Positions 12,934-26,239 are shown, counted from the stretch's first letter. The stretch is DNA of 64,000 bases from Nymphaea colorata (GCF_008831285.2 NC_045147.1:16780854-16844853); one strand, 5' to 3'. The notes: a model not told the origin generated them from the letters alone. Program-made: numbers and translations.

Positions 12934-15613
12934 TATAGCTTACTAAGTAGCAGTTGACAAAGTTTTATCTGACAACTTTCTTTTCTAATTTATTCACAGC
13001 ATGTTGTAGGTTCAAAGTTATTTTTTATGCAGCTGAGCGTCGTTTCAGTAAAAAAAAAAAGAAAAAAGCATTAAATAATTGTCCCTGTCGTGCACACGCA
13101 CAGTTTTGTGAAGAATCAGTAAAGTTTTTTTAATTTTTTACCATTTGCACACTGCAAATAGTTAGTGCCCATATATATAGTGATCAAGGATGGATTGTAA
13201 AGAATTACTTGAATTAGCCAAGAACATCATTATAATGATGATATGAGTTCTAAATTCTATTGTAAGTTGTGTAATTGCTCCATACAAAATGACAAGCTTG
13301 CTCTGTCAGCGAGTTTTCAAAATTTTTTTGTTTGCCAGTGAGCAATAATCAAGTCTTCACCATTCTTTTTATGATATTTTTGTATACTAACTTCAATCAA
13401 TCGGTCATGATGTTTCTCATTAAATGGCAAAGTCCCTTGAGGAGAGGAAACTTTCCCGAGTCATTGTAGCACGATCTGCTGTCCCTCGGAAACGAATATG
13501 GTTTTGTGTTAAGAATTATGTTGATATTTTTTTTTAATACATAAACTTGAAATCTATTTAAATTTGAATGATAGATGCAGTAATCTCAACTGCCCTCATC
13601 TTGTCAGATGCGATAATTATGTTCATAGTTGCTCTTTTAGAATGAAAGCTTGGAGCAGATAATTATTATTCAACTACATTTTTGATAAAGTATTTGGACG
13701 TGGTAATGTGGTCTCTATAATTTTCCACTTCCCAATGCACATAATTCGGGACACATGAAGCCAAAAAAAGAAGATTACAGACCAAAAGCTTATCAACATA
13801 AAAATTTTTAAGTGCATATTAGTGACCATTTCTTTCGAATCGAAGTTTACTTAAGACTATTTATCATGTGTTTGATGTATATATAGTGAATTTCACTATT
13901 AAAAACCGTTAAAAGCAAGTGGAGGCTTACCAATTATTATTTTAATAATGATTAAAAATCATTATGCGATCTTATTGTATTGAATAATTATAGCTCCAAT
14001 AAGAGTTGTATTAAAGATGCATAGCTTATAAAAGTGATGAGTTTTTATTGGAAAGCAACTAGGGGACGTTTAACACTATGTTGACCAAGGAATGAGATTC
14101 GTTAATTAATCATTGCTGAAGTAGAATACAAATGACATGAGATTTATGTGTTATATAAAAAAATTTTCACATCGGCCAAATAGATTTTTCAAGCTCTTTA
14201 CGGGGGCAAAATTAATTTTTTTGAAAACGACAACTATATATATATATATATACTTTTTTCGAAGTCTGGAATGGGCCTGAATGTGAACAGGTCAGCCATG
14301 ATCATTGGATGTTTTGCTTCTTCGTTGTATATATAAAACTCTGATCCAAATGTGAAATATATATATATTTTTATATGTAATTAGCTGATCCGGTAGGCTG
14401 AAAATAACGAGTTGTTTTATATATGGCTGTAAGCTTCACGTGGTTTGGCACATTCAAGATGCTGCTGGCTCATGTGCTCTTGTCGTGAAAAATTTCCCAC
14501 TCCCTTCACGATATATGCGTTGGTCCTGACCTTTTTCGGTCAGGCCCCACGTTAGGGCTCAGCAGAAACTTCATATTTTTTGTCCGATCTAAGCGCAGAG
14601 ACGTCTTTCCATAATTATTTATTAAGAAACATATTTTATGTCAAATTAGTGAAAGAAATTTGAGTTTTCATCTTCAACGCCTTCTCTTGAGCAATCTAAG
14701 CCATTGATTCTTCACCTTCACTTGAAATATTTTGAAGTCTGAATATATATGTATGTATTGAAAAGAGAGACAAGAACCAGTCCACTTGGCCTCGATAGCG
14801 GCACAGCTCAACCCACATCAACACGCAAGATACCACCCTCTAGAATCGAACTGCAGACATAAGCCTTACTGCCTGAGATGTTTTTAACAAAAAATGAAAT
14901 ATTTAATTTTGTCGATTTAAGCACCAATTATTAACTAATTTTATGTTTCAAACACACTAAATAGGAAGGTAAAAAGAAATAATGCTTAGTTACATTTTTT
15001 TTTAAAATTTTCTCCCCCAAAAATCCCTTGCACACTAGGACAATTTTTAATTTTTATATTAAATGCTGCCCAACTGACACCTAATTATAGATTGTCATCT
15101 CAAGGTTCTTTAATAAAGAACCCAGTCTTGATCAAGACTACCTTACTTCTTCCTTCATAATATTAAAGACAGTATGATAAGCACATTTACTAATTTAAAT
15201 TGAAGAAAAAGAACCTGATCTAAATCTTCTTCAGGTTTACCAAAAAGAAGGAAGACCTGCATTTCATCTTCACACACTTGCACATATAGAACAGGGAGTA
15301 AATATGCAGGTAAAAAACCATCTCATTTTATGGCAGATAGAAAATGAATTCCGGAAGCAAAAAGGATATGCAATGGGAGGCGGACTAAATCACACAATGC
15401 ATACATAAAACCAGAAAACCTTTGACATAAAATCTAATTGCCAAGTATAATAATATTAAGCCCGATTAATACAACTCCAAGCTTACAAGAAATAATTGAA
15501 TGGTTGCTTAAAAGGAGGCAAGTTGTTTTCAATAAAAATAAATGATGATCCTTTAGCAAAATGATAATAATGGAGCGAAGGTTTTAATCGATTCAATTAA
15601 GGGAGCCATGACT

Positions 15614-15614
15614 T

Positions 15615-15649
<35 letters not shown>
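15614..15649. repeat. Compound (TG)n(AG)n microsatellite
   Basis: A TG run passes directly into an AG run. Confidence 0.9.
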
Positions 15650-15866
15650 CTTACATACAATTAGCAGATCTCCAAGTAGCTGAGATGAAGAACATTAACT
15701 AAATCTATCAGAAAGACATAAGTTGGTCCTTAATGTGTAATAAACAAAGGAAAGTGCAACAAAATACAAATTCATTGAAGGGTATATATTTTCATCATTG
15801 ACCTCAACAAGGGAGTTCCTAATGATCCCATTTCAATCCCAACTACTCTCCCTCCCTCCCTCTCTC

Positions 15867-15869
<3 letters not shown>

Positions 15870-15927
<58 letters not shown>
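15870..15927. repeat. (AT)n microsatellite after a CCCT-rich tract
   Basis: About 29 AT units preceded by a CCTC/CCCT pyrimidine stretch. Confidence 0.95.
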
Positions 15928-15928
<1 letters not shown>

Positions 15929-17376
15929 CATTTATGTGAGAAAGAGCACTGAATTTTGATCCAACTAACTGTGCCCACCTACCTTTTTCTTGTAAAGACA
16001 AGTTCTGTTATGTATTTGCAGGAAGAAGAAAGTTGTCTTGCTCATCATGCATTTTCAGGAAAGTTTCTTCACCCAACCAAATTCTATGTCTTGCCCTGTC
16101 CCACTCTGCTGTGTTGCATGCAACCCACTTAAAGCCAATATTAATCTCTTCATTCAACTACTTGTATTGTTATTAGCTGGTGAAATTAATTTAAGCAGAC
16201 ATTAGTCATATAGAAATGACATTTTACAACATAGAATTATTAGTACAAATACCTCCGGCACGATCCTTTATTGGGATAATTAGTACAAAATTAACTGCTG
16301 CATTTCAAGATGTTCAAAACAAAAGCCTTATTTTTTGAAAGAAAAATGGTTTTATGTACTTGTTGAGCAAGCATGTTTAGATAATGTTTGTTATTTCGAT
16401 ACCCATTTTTTTCTTTTTCTTTTGTTTCTCTTTAATATCAACTCGTTCTTGCATCTTCTCAATCATGTTTCTAAATTTAAGGCCATATATGAACATTTGA
16501 TAGGAAAAAGGCCTAATAAGCAGCGGTACTCGATGGAGTTTCAAGATCGGATGCTTGCCTTCCAAGTCCTTCTGGTTGTAACCCATTTTACAGGAACACA
16601 TTGCCTAACTTTCAACCAGAGAAGCTTTTGTTGGTCTCTGGTTCCTTTCGAAATTTGTTGGCAGGTAATTTTTTCTGAATTCCAGGCTTTTCGACCCTCT
16701 GTATCTACTTGAAGGTATAAGAAATTTTGGATTTATAATTATGTGATGATGAACAAGAAAGCAACCTTTAATGGGTAGAATGCCTCAAAGGGTTTGTAGA
16801 ATACTGAGATACAAGGTGATCCACTTTAAAGAAATCTGGTTTACAAATTTCGGTAGTCGCTGTCGTGACCCAGTGTACTATTCTTTTCGAACCTAAATAA
16901 TCCTGAAGTATACTTCACGAATCCCGAGAAAGAGGCAAAGAGAGTGGATTACAGCCTCTCTTTGGGCAGTGGAAAGAATCACTCACCCAAGAGAAAAAAA
17001 AATAGTTGAATAGGTAGAACTAATTTTGGCATACACCTTGAAGAAAATCTAAATTTTCTATTTTTATATGAAATGCTTTTACCCACCATTCTTGCACCTA
17101 CTTAAATAGAAAATGTATTTGGACCACTAAGTGCATCCAACATTTTTTTTTTATATATTTTTTCTTTTATTAACTGCAACTGGAAGCATATGAGTTCGAT
17201 ACAATCATTCCCAATTCTTCTGTCACCTAATTTCAATAAATAGGTAGGGCCGGGCAATGCCTAGTTGTGAACAGTTCTTCTTGCCGCTGTGTTGGTTTTA
17301 TGAAAAACCAGCTTTGATGAGTTTGGCTAATTTCACAGGCAGAGAACAAGTTGCCTTACGCCAAAATAGTGTGTGC

Positions 17377-17408
<32 letters not shown>

Positions 17409-18652
17409 TAAAGTTATAAAAGCCTATATTGCGTGATTATATTTAACATTTGATTGTTAAACTTAAAAATAATCTCCATGCTCGCATGATCTAATTTCTT
17501 ATGAGAAGAATATGGTGTTTTTCAAACATGTTTTATAAAATTATATGTTTCAAGAACAGGATGTTCTTATCACCAAACTTTGTTTGCTTTTGAAACAATA
17601 TTTTTGGAGTGTTTGCTTTTGAAACTAAATTCTTGTAAACTGGGTTAAATGAGAGTGTCATCTAAGGGCAATTTAGAATTAAATCGCTTTAAAGTTTTTA
17701 ATAAGAAGAACATTGTGTTCTTGCCACAGATTTTCATAAATGGACGACCTGTATTTAGTTTAGTTTGAAATCCAGTTAAGTTGGATCCAAACCGGCAAGC
17801 TTGACAGTGACCAAAAATTTAGGATTAGGTGAAACCCAGATTCGGTTTAGGTCTGACTTCTGAGTCCAAACCCCACATTATCTGCGCAAGCTGCGCCGGG
17901 AAACCGATCGATCCTTCCAATTTATTTTAAGTACACCAAACTAATCGAAATTCCAAACACCGGATCTTAACCGTTTCCATTATAAAACTGCGGCCATGTC
18001 TCATGTCTGGGTTAACCCCAACCAAACGAAACTCCCAGAGTTCAAAGGGCTGGGACCCGGCGCGGCTGCTGTCAGTGACAGTCCGCGCTGGCGCCTGGCC
18101 TCCTATTTTTTTTATTTAAAATTAAGTCATAATAACCTTTTTTTTATTTATTTACAAACATTTTTAAAATGATGGACCCGACCCCACGGCCACGGATGCC
18201 AAAATCCTGGTCCCTGGGTTTCCGGTCAGGCTGGAGACAGGTTGGTTGCCGCTTTCCACCTGTGAAAAGGTAGTCACCGGTCGGACCCCAGACGCTCAGG
18301 GCAAGTCAATGGGTTTCAGGAACTCTGAGGATCTTGAAATTATAAAAACATGGAGGCAGATCGAGAAAATTGGCAAGAAGCAGGAACTTTGCGCAACGCT
18401 AATTCGGGAACTGAAAAGACCCGGAAATCCGAAGATTTCCCTCGGGAAGGACTGGGACAAGACCACCAGAAGCGATCGAAAGGGGAACTGCTTTCCGGAT
18501 ACGGAAGTGTAAGGCATTTTTGGAGGGCAGGGCAGGGGACCAAATTTTTTTTAAAAATTTTTTTAATTAAATGCCCTTCTTTTTAAAAAGGAATTTTCTG
18601 CGCGATACACGCTGGAAATCGGCGCTCCCGTCCCCACCTTTATTTATTTATT

Positions 18653-18660
18653 TATATAAA
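18653..18660 (+). promoter_or_regulatory. Candidate TATA box for the TMK1-like gene
   Basis: TATATAAA followed by GGCGG, about 370 bases before the start codon at 19029. The leader between them ends in AG and AC repeats. The match is by sequence only and no transcription start is known. Confidence 0.35.
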
Positions 18661-18979
18661 GGCGGAAATAAACTGTCCAGGCACCGGCAGGAGCGCAGGG
18701 GTGAGGGCGAGTCGCAGCAGACAGATCCTCTTCCAGCACTTTCTTGAAAAAGAGTGAGCCAAACGGAGAAAAATAAATTTTCCTTTTTGCCTCAAACAAC
18801 AAAAAAAATGTTTAATTCTTTTGGTGTGGGCCCCGCACAGCCATGTGCGCGCCTCCTCCTTTCTTTCTTTCTCTGAATATGGAGAGTACGAGAGAGCGCG
18901 CAGTTGAAACGGAAGCGGAAATGATCTCTTCGTCCCCTTCCCCAAGCGCTCGCTAGTCCATCATACCCACAAGGGCCAC

Positions 18980-19026
18980 AACCCTAGAGAGAGAGAGGGA
19001 GACACACACACACACACACACACACA
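18980..19026. repeat. (AG)n/(AC)n tract in the 5' leader of the TMK1-like gene
   Basis: GA repeats then a CA run ending two bases before the ATG at 19029. It lies in the probable 5' UTR, so length changes here could affect translation; that effect is inference. Confidence 0.85.
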
Positions 19027-19028
19027 GA

Positions 19029-22000
19029 ATGGCGAGCACTAGCAGCGGAGGGCTGAGGGCAGCTGCGTTGGTGGCGGCCATGGCGGTGGCGCTGCTGTTA
19101 GGCGCGTGCTTGGCGGCCACGGACGCCGGAGACGCTCGGGTGATGCACGAGCTGGCGACCGCCATCGACCCCGGGGGCTCCGCCCTCGGGTGGTCTTCGT
19201 CGACGGACCCCTGCAAGTGGAAGCAGGTGTATTGCAGTAGCGACGGGCGGGTGACGGGGCTCAGGCTGGGCGGGCTGTCGCTGGGCGGAACCCTCCCGGC
19301 GAGCCTCCGCAACCTCACCTCCCTCCAGACCCTTGAGCTCCAGAACAACAACTTTTCTGGCCCTCTGCCGAGCCTCGCCGGCTTGGGCTCCCTTTCCGTT
19401 GCCATTCTCCACGACAACTCCTTCACCTCCTTCCCCCCGGACTTCTTCTCGGGGCTCGCCTCCCTCCAGGCCATCTACCTCGACCACAACCCCTTCGCCC
19501 CTTGGGACATCCCCCTCAGCCTCGCCGATGCGACGGCCCTCGTTAACTTCTCTGCCAACGACGCCGGCGTCCAGGGCTCTATCCCGTCCTTCGTGGGCAC
19601 CTTCTCTAGCATCCTCTCCTTTAACCTGGCCTACAACAATCTCACCGGAGGCCTCCCTTCTTCCTTTTCCGGCACGTCTCTTCGGGTGTTCTGGCTTAAC
19701 AACCAGAAAGGCCCGAAGCTCTCTGGCCGCATCGACGTCCTCGCCAACATGACCGACCTCGTCCAGGTCTGGCTGCATTCCAATGCCTTCACCGGCCCGC
19801 TGCCGGACCTCGCCGCCCTGACGTCGATCACCGACCTCAACCTCCGGGACAATCGCTTCACGGGGCCCGTCCCCCCTCTCTCGTCTCTATCCCGACACTC
19901 AAGAACATCTCGCTCACCAACAACCTTCTTCAGGGGGGAATCCCGGTCTTCCATGCCGGTGTGGGTGTCGACAACGACCCGAAGTTGAACCGATACTGCC
20001 TCCCTACCCCCGGAAACTGTGACGAGAGGGTCACCGTCCTCCTCTCGATAGCAGGCGCCATGGCTTTTCCGGCTTACCTCGCAGACAGCTGGCAAGGGAA
20101 CGACCCATGCGGCGGCTGGGCGGGGATTACATGCAGTCCGAATGGGAATATCACAGTCATCAACTTCCAGGACAAGGGCTTTTCCGGAACCATCTCGCCG
20201 GACTTTGGGAAGATTCCCTCGCTGCAGAGGCTCATGCTGTCCAATAACAACCTCACCGGGTCGATCCCGCAGGAGATTGCCGACCTTCCAGCGCTCACCT
20301 ATCTGGACGTGTCAAACAATTCCCTCTCCGGGAAGGTCCCGCTTTTCAAGCAGAATGTGCAGCTTCTGATGAGCGGGAACCCTCAGCTTGGGAAGGATGA
20401 TGGTTCCCAGTCTGGTTCTGGCTCGTCCGGATCAGGTGGGTCGGGCTCAGGAGGAGCTTCTGGAGGTGGCTCAGCCGGAAAGCGGTCGTCTGCATCGGTT
20501 GGAGTGATTGTTGGTTCCGTGGTAGCTGCAGTTTGCGCTTTGGGCTTGCTGGGGCTGTTGGCTTTCATGGCGTACAAGAGGAAGCAGAAGGGATTCGGAA
20601 GAGTGCAAAGTCCAAACGCAGTGGTCATCCACCCACGGCATTCTGGGTCTGATCCCGAGCTGTTAAAGATCACCGTCGCTGGAGCCAGCAGTGCCAATGT
20701 CGTCCTGAACGGTGCGCAGAGCCAAGAGGCGGCTGGCCCGAGCGACATTCAGTTGGTGGAGGCTGGGAACATGGTGATCTCAATCCAGGTTCTGAGAAAT
20801 GTCACTAACAATTTCAGCGAGGAGAATATTCTGGGCAGGGGCGGGTTCGGAACTGTCTATAAGGGGGAATTGCATGACGGTACAAAGATCGCGGTGAAGA
20901 GAATGGAGTCGGGGGTGATTGGCTCGAAGGGGTTGGATGAATTCACGTCCGAGATTTCTGTCTTGACGAAGGTTCGCCACCGGCACCTTGTTGCGCTGCT
21001 TGGGTATTGCGTTGATGGCAATGAAAAGCTTCTGGTCTATGAGTACATGCCTCAGGGGCCTCTGAGTAGGCATCTCTTCAATTGGAAGGAAGAAGGAAGT
21101 AAGCCCTTGGATTGGAAGAAGAGGCTGAGCATAGCATTGGATGTGGCAAGAGGCGTGGAGTATCTTCACAGCTTAGCTCACCAGAGTTTCATACACAGAG
21201 ATCTCAAGCCTTCCAATATCTTGCTTGGGGATGACATGAGAGCAAAAGTAGCAGATTTTGGCCTGGTCCGGTTAGCTCCAGAGGGGAAATATTCCGTCGA
21301 GACGAGACTTGCTGGCACATTTGGCTATCTGGCACCAGAATATGCAGGTAATTGACTTGGGTGGAGATTAGCACAATCTACATATGTTCTACATCTGATA
21401 TTCTGGTTGTTGTAGAACAGAGAATTGCATGACTACCATGATCGAATATTTCAATATGTTTCTATCTGTAAAAACTTTTAAGGTGGAATTATTTCTTTTT
21501 TATGTTGGGGCAGCTTCCCCAAGGAATTCAAAATTTTTTCCTAGGTTGGAGTAGTGAAAAGGCTGCATGACTCCATATCATTTCTAGGATCACATTCATC
21601 AATGGACAGATAAAGTTGATATCTTTCATTCTTCACGATTTCTGAGACTCAATCTCTTGATTTCTGGCTTGGCATGTGCCACACTTAGTGTAGAAGCTTG
21701 CTGTTTAACTTGTGTAGGATTGACATAGCTTCTCCCCTTCCTTAAAATAATAAGAGATTTAAGTAGTTGCCTAATTCATAGAAAAAAATATTGTTTCTTT
21801 GAAAATTGGTATAAGTAGTGAAATTTCAGCTGTAAAGGATGTAATTTGACTCGTTCTCTAAAAGACATTAGAAATCACAAAGTACTTCAGAGTCTAAGAT
21901 CATCTTTTGGTTGGATTTTTTTGTGTTCTGGTTTGGGTTGCATGTGACTGGGATGCACATTTTCGGCCCTAAACTTTGCTTGGATATGTAATCCAATATG

Positions 22001-22596
22001 TTTCTTGAATTTTCTCTTTGCATATTTCTTAATCCTTTTGTGTGATATATTTGCTTTGGCATGCAGTTACTGGGAGAGTAACAACAAAGGCAGATGTATT
22101 CAGCTTTGGCGTGATTCTCATGGAGTTGGTTAGTGGCAGACGAGCTCTGGATGAGACCCAGCCTGAGGAGAGCATGCATCTTGTTACCTGGTTCAGGAGG
22201 ATGCATCTAAACAAGGATGCATTTAGAAATGCTATAGACTCTTCAATTGAACAGAATGAGGAGACACTTTCCAGCATCTTGATTGTTGCAGAGCTCGCTT
22301 GCCATTGTTGTGCTAGAGAGCCATATCAGAGACCTGACATGAGCCATGCTGTTAATGTGTTATCTCCACTTGTTGAGCAGTGGAAGCCAACAGGCCCGGA
22401 TGCGGATGACTTGTATGGTATTGACCTTGACATGACTCTGCCTCAAGCTCTAAAGAAATGGCAAGCCTTTGAAGACACACAGATGGGTGATAGTTCCTAC
22501 CCTGCTTCGATGGCTAGTCTAGATAACACACAGACTAGCATTCCAAATAGGCCGTCAGGGTTCGCCGATTCTTTCACCTCTTCTGATGGGCGTTGA
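19029..22596 (+). CDS. TMK1: TMK1-type LRR receptor-like kinase, reading frame interrupted by a 1-base deficit
   Basis: Plasma-membrane receptor kinase of the TMK family, known in Arabidopsis for auxin-linked cell-surface signalling. Two exons: 19029-21347 and 22067-22596, a GT-AG intron splitting a Val codon inside the kinase domain just after YLAPEYA. Seen in order: signal peptide (residues 1-29), LRR block, an island with paired Cys ([10 protein letters not shown] … GNDPCGGW, about 314-368), a second LRR block, a Gly/Ser-rich stretch, one membrane helix (about 488-512), then kinase with [11 protein letters not shown] (about 603), IAVKRM, RD loop [10 protein letters not shown] (about 723) and DFG. 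The frame breaks near 19870-19893: upstream sequence runs in one frame to a stop at 19988, while the continuing LRR ([12 protein letters not shown]) is in another. One extra C in the CCCCCC run at 19872-19877 restores a single frame of 950 codons, the normal TMK length. It may be a base-calling error or a true null allele. Confidence 0.9.
21348..22066 (+). other. Single intron of the TMK1-like gene
   Basis: 719-bp GT-AG intron (donor GCAG|GTAATT, acceptor GGCATGCAG|TTACTGG). It separates the activation-segment exon from the C-lobe exon, a position I recall as typical of TMK genes. Confidence 0.88.
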
Positions 22597-25500
22597 GGAG
22601 TGTAAGGTAAATGATTTGAGCAAGGAAAATGGTGGCACCTTACATTTCTGCTCCTGGTTCGCATGTTTATTCTGATTGCTTACATCTTCTGGCTCTATCG
22701 TGATGGAGCTGATGCGGATTGGGTACATAAATATCTTGGTTTCTTGATTTTGTGTGTCATATGTCGGCCTAATAGTGGAAGAATTCTTCAATTCTGCTTT
22801 CTGGTCTTTTACATGTCAGAATGCTGGTCTTCTTATTTGCTTTTCTCCATTGTATTTACACCGTATCAAGCAGGTTATGCTGGTATGGACTGGATTGTTT
22901 TTTGAATGACCTAAATCTTGTAACCCTGGTAGACGTCAGTAGGTTCATTGTATTTTATTCAAATGAAGAGTTCTGTCTTGACTTCATTTTGTAGAAGGCA
23001 AGGTAGAAGGCAAGATTCGTCTGCACCTGTATGGTTATTTAACCTTCGTTCATTTCATCTCTATTTCTGTAACTCAGTATTTCTTGGTCAAAAAGTCATA
23101 TAGGTTTGTCATTCTGGTGAATGTGCTGAGGGAGAGTATACCATATGCCAAGTCCAATTTTTGTCGTATGTTTGTTGTTGTGGACCTGTATCTTACCAAG
23201 TCTCATGAGTGTTGCGGTAGATCCTCCCATCACATGTTTGATGTTGATACTTGATACCATCGTTCTGCATTTGGGTGGGAACTAAAGTTTTCCTCCTGCT
23301 TATCCTTTCAACACTTCTTCCACCTGATAAAGTTCCATTGGTGAAGCGGCCGACAACGAGGATGCTTATGAATGGTAGAGCATTTGGCTGGCCAATGGTT
23401 ATGTACATTGTCTGTGTAACTTATCAATCAAAATTGGCTAATGACCAAATTGAGCTAACAACCGAGGTTTTTTCTGCATTTTGTTTGTATAATTTGGTGA
23501 ATGTATATTTTGAATTTGAATATCCTTTTTTACTCTGTACGACTTCGGTTCAATGCTGGCAGAATATTGCCAGACTGCAGTTTGCCTTTTCATTTTTCTC
23601 GTGTAGGTGCCTTTGTGAGTTTAGATTCCAAGGACGACAGAGGATGGCCAGTCTGGTTTGCCTTTTCAGTTTTCTCTTTCCTTTCCAATGTGGACCATGT
23701 ACAGATTAGCAGAAACAATCGTGCCTGGAACCTTTCAACCTTCTCTTTCTTACTCTGAATATCAGTTATAATATGAGTGGTCACTTTCTCTCTCTGCATC
23801 CTCCCTCCCGCAGTATGATTCCTGAACAGCTTGGTTACTTGCATATTGGTGCCATGGGGTCAAGGATTTGCTTGAATCCATGTTTGTGGTGGTTGTTGTT
23901 GAACATGTTTGGCCTTTGAAGGATGGGCGTCTTGTGGGTTCTGGGCTGTAGCCAAGCTTATCCATAGGCCAACTTGAGCAGCATCTCATTCAAAGTCATG
24001 TGGTCTGGCCCCAGATGTTTGCTTGATATTCTATCGCCAGTCCGGATTGCAAGGCGGTCGCACCTTCACAAAAAAGAGAAATAATATGGGATTTCATTGG
24101 AGACTGCAGATGGCATGAAGTGTGGATTGCAGAACAGTTGGCTGGGGAAAAGGGGGCCACCGTAGTTTGTGGACAAATTGCATGACTGGGTGCATGTGGT
24201 ACTTGCTTTCCTAAGTAAAATGTTGGTATATATTTTCTTAACTACTTTTCTAGTGGGAGGTTGGTCGAACGTTATAATATCAGCTGGTTTATGTGGGTGC
24301 TGGTGCCACACGGTTTTATCATTGAGGAGAAATAGATCACCCATCTTTGTAAAGAGTTAATTATTTTCCTTTTTTAATTAAAGACGAAAATTCCATTTTC
24401 GAATTAAGGGGGCGTTTTGGCAACATGAACACATTCATTAAGACAGATTCATAGCACATTATGTTAGCAGTATCAGTAATATCATTGTCTAACATTGTTA
24501 TTCTTTTTTTTTTTTTCTAAATTTAAATCAGATTATGTTATTTTAACTTGTTTCTTTTCTTGAAAAGGCAATATATGTATATCAGTCGATGTTGCCTTGT
24601 TGGCGATCAAGCTGATATAGCATACATAGTATAGTGGAAGTGGGGGTGTTATGCATCAAAAGCAGCCTTGTACTTTAGAAAGGATGAAATAAGCAGACAT
24701 AGCATTGATTGATGCTGAGATTGGTAAGGTTGAGTACACTCATTTCTCATCATCTTATTAACTTATATGAAAAATATTTTCTACAAAATAAATACATGAA
24801 AACTCTAACTAAATCTGATAGCAGAGCAACCACGTCGTATCCTGTCCATTTATGAGTTTATGACCTCTCCTCCCGTCTCCACTCTCCATATCCTATGGAT
24901 ATTGGACAATTGAATAATTCCGGAAAACGAAAAGTCTGAAAAACGGCTGCGCCAACTGCAACGCAGTTGGAATGAAATAGAAATGCGCGATGGTGGGCCT
25001 TAGCTGGTAAGAATAAAACAACCCATCCCCACTAATTCCGGCCGAACTTCTTCGAGAATCAAACCATAAATGTCCTTCACTAGCTCCCAGCCGGCCCTCC
25101 GACGTGCCTCATATCCGGCCACGTCTACCTCTGCCGGACCAATTCTTCCTTGACAACCAAAAACACTCCCTCGCACATTCACAGGGAGACTGGAGAGTGG
25201 GAGCCTTCGGTCGTCGCTGTCAAGAGTCCAAGAGTGTCCTCGACCCCGGAGCAAAGGTCTCCGGCATAAACGGATCGACCGAAAAGGTGGGGAGGCCGGA
25301 GGTGTGAGAGCTGGTGGTGTCCAGCTAAGAACCAAAGGGTCGCCCTCTTATCCAGTTGAGCCTTTTGGGTTGGCAGCCGCTCTGCTTCAATCTCGGCCCC
25401 AATTGGGCCGATTCCTCCTGCACGTGGAGCCCGCTTTCCGGCAGCAAGTTGCTTCAGTCATGTGCAGCGTGTTGTCGCAACAGCCCCACTGTGCATAGCT
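22597..25500. other. 3' UTR of the TMK1-like gene and gene-free spacer
   Basis: AT-rich downstream DNA with short open frames lacking known domains. A GC-richer patch at 25000-25500 is open on the minus strand (25000-25335) and on the plus strand, but neither translation is recognisable. Confidence 0.5.
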
Positions 25501-25505
25501 CTTCA

Positions 25506-25509
<4 letters not shown>

Positions 25510-25536
<27 letters not shown>

Positions 25537-25537
25537 A
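25510..25537. repeat. (AT)n microsatellite
   Basis: AT dinucleotide run, seen directly. Confidence 0.9.
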
Positions 25538-26133
25538 ACAAATATTTTGTGCCAATCAACGGTTTCCAGCCAAATATGAAGCTTAAGAACCTTTTTTTTC
25601 TCAAATTTTGAATAAATAATACACGGGCACCCTTTTTTTTTAGAGTGAATGGTCGACAATGGCCTGGCCTGGTCTGTTCTGCGCCGCCCTTTCTTATCTG
25701 TTAGGAGGTGCAGCCGGCGAGACAGGTGTCGTTGCAGGATCCAGCTTTGGCTTAATGAAGACGTTGCGCAGCAAGCCAAATGTTGCTTTCGTAAAATAAA
25801 TCTGGATAAGGACAAGTTGTATTTACATGAAGTTTTGTTCGGATCCGGTGCTTTCAAGATAGAAGAAGAAAGAAGATGAATGCTTTGACAGGCCTGACAG
25901 CATCGTCTGAATGAAGAACGACGAGGTTTGGAATGTTTCTGCTGGTTCTAATAAATAATTGGTGTTTTAGTATGAGATTTATCTTAAACTTAAACTCGGT
26001 GGTTGGTAGGAAAGGCTTAGTTGAGGTGCATGCGGACAATGAGTGAGACAAGCTATACCCTTTTTGGAGTCCACCTGATAACATGGTGGCCAGGACATGG
26101 CAGCACACGAGCAGGACTGGCATGTCCAGCGAG

Positions 26134-26238
26134 GAGGACTCACTTTAATGAGTCCTCGATAATAGTTTGTTACTGTTTTGTTGTAAATGAGAAGGACTCA
26201 TTAAATGAGTCCTCGATAATAGTTTGTTACTGTTTTGT
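26134..26238. repeat. 57-bp tandem repeat containing a palindrome
   Basis: Two tandem units. Each begins with a hairpin-forming palindrome: unit 1 GAGGACTCA with a 6-base loop and TGAGTCCTC (26134-26157); unit 2 GGACTCATT, one A, AATGAGTCC (26194-26212). The segment from AATGAGTCCTCG onward to TTACTGTTTTG repeats at a 57-base spacing (26147 and 26204). Confidence 0.85.
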
Positions 26239-26239
26239 A

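Larger units (their letters stand above)
8640..18240. other. Long gene-free spacer
   Basis: About 9.6 kb of AT-rich DNA without a credible gene. It contains microsatellites (GA at 9179-9198, CTT/CTC at 10627-10682, AT at 12898-12930, TG/AG at 15614-15649, AT at 15870-15927 and 17381-17397) and only short chance open frames with low-complexity translations. No reverse transcriptase, transposase, tRNA or rRNA was recognised. Confidence 0.6.

Noticed and set aside
19098-19778. 226-codon minus-strand open frame over the TMK-like ectodomain
   Set aside because: Antisense shadow of a GC-rich LRR exon; low-complexity Glu/Gly/Arg translation.
25000-25335. Minus-strand open frame of 111 codons in a GC-richer patch
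   Set aside because: The translation is Pro/Arg/Leu-rich and unrecognised, and no neighbouring exons were found. It could be a remnant but cannot be supported.
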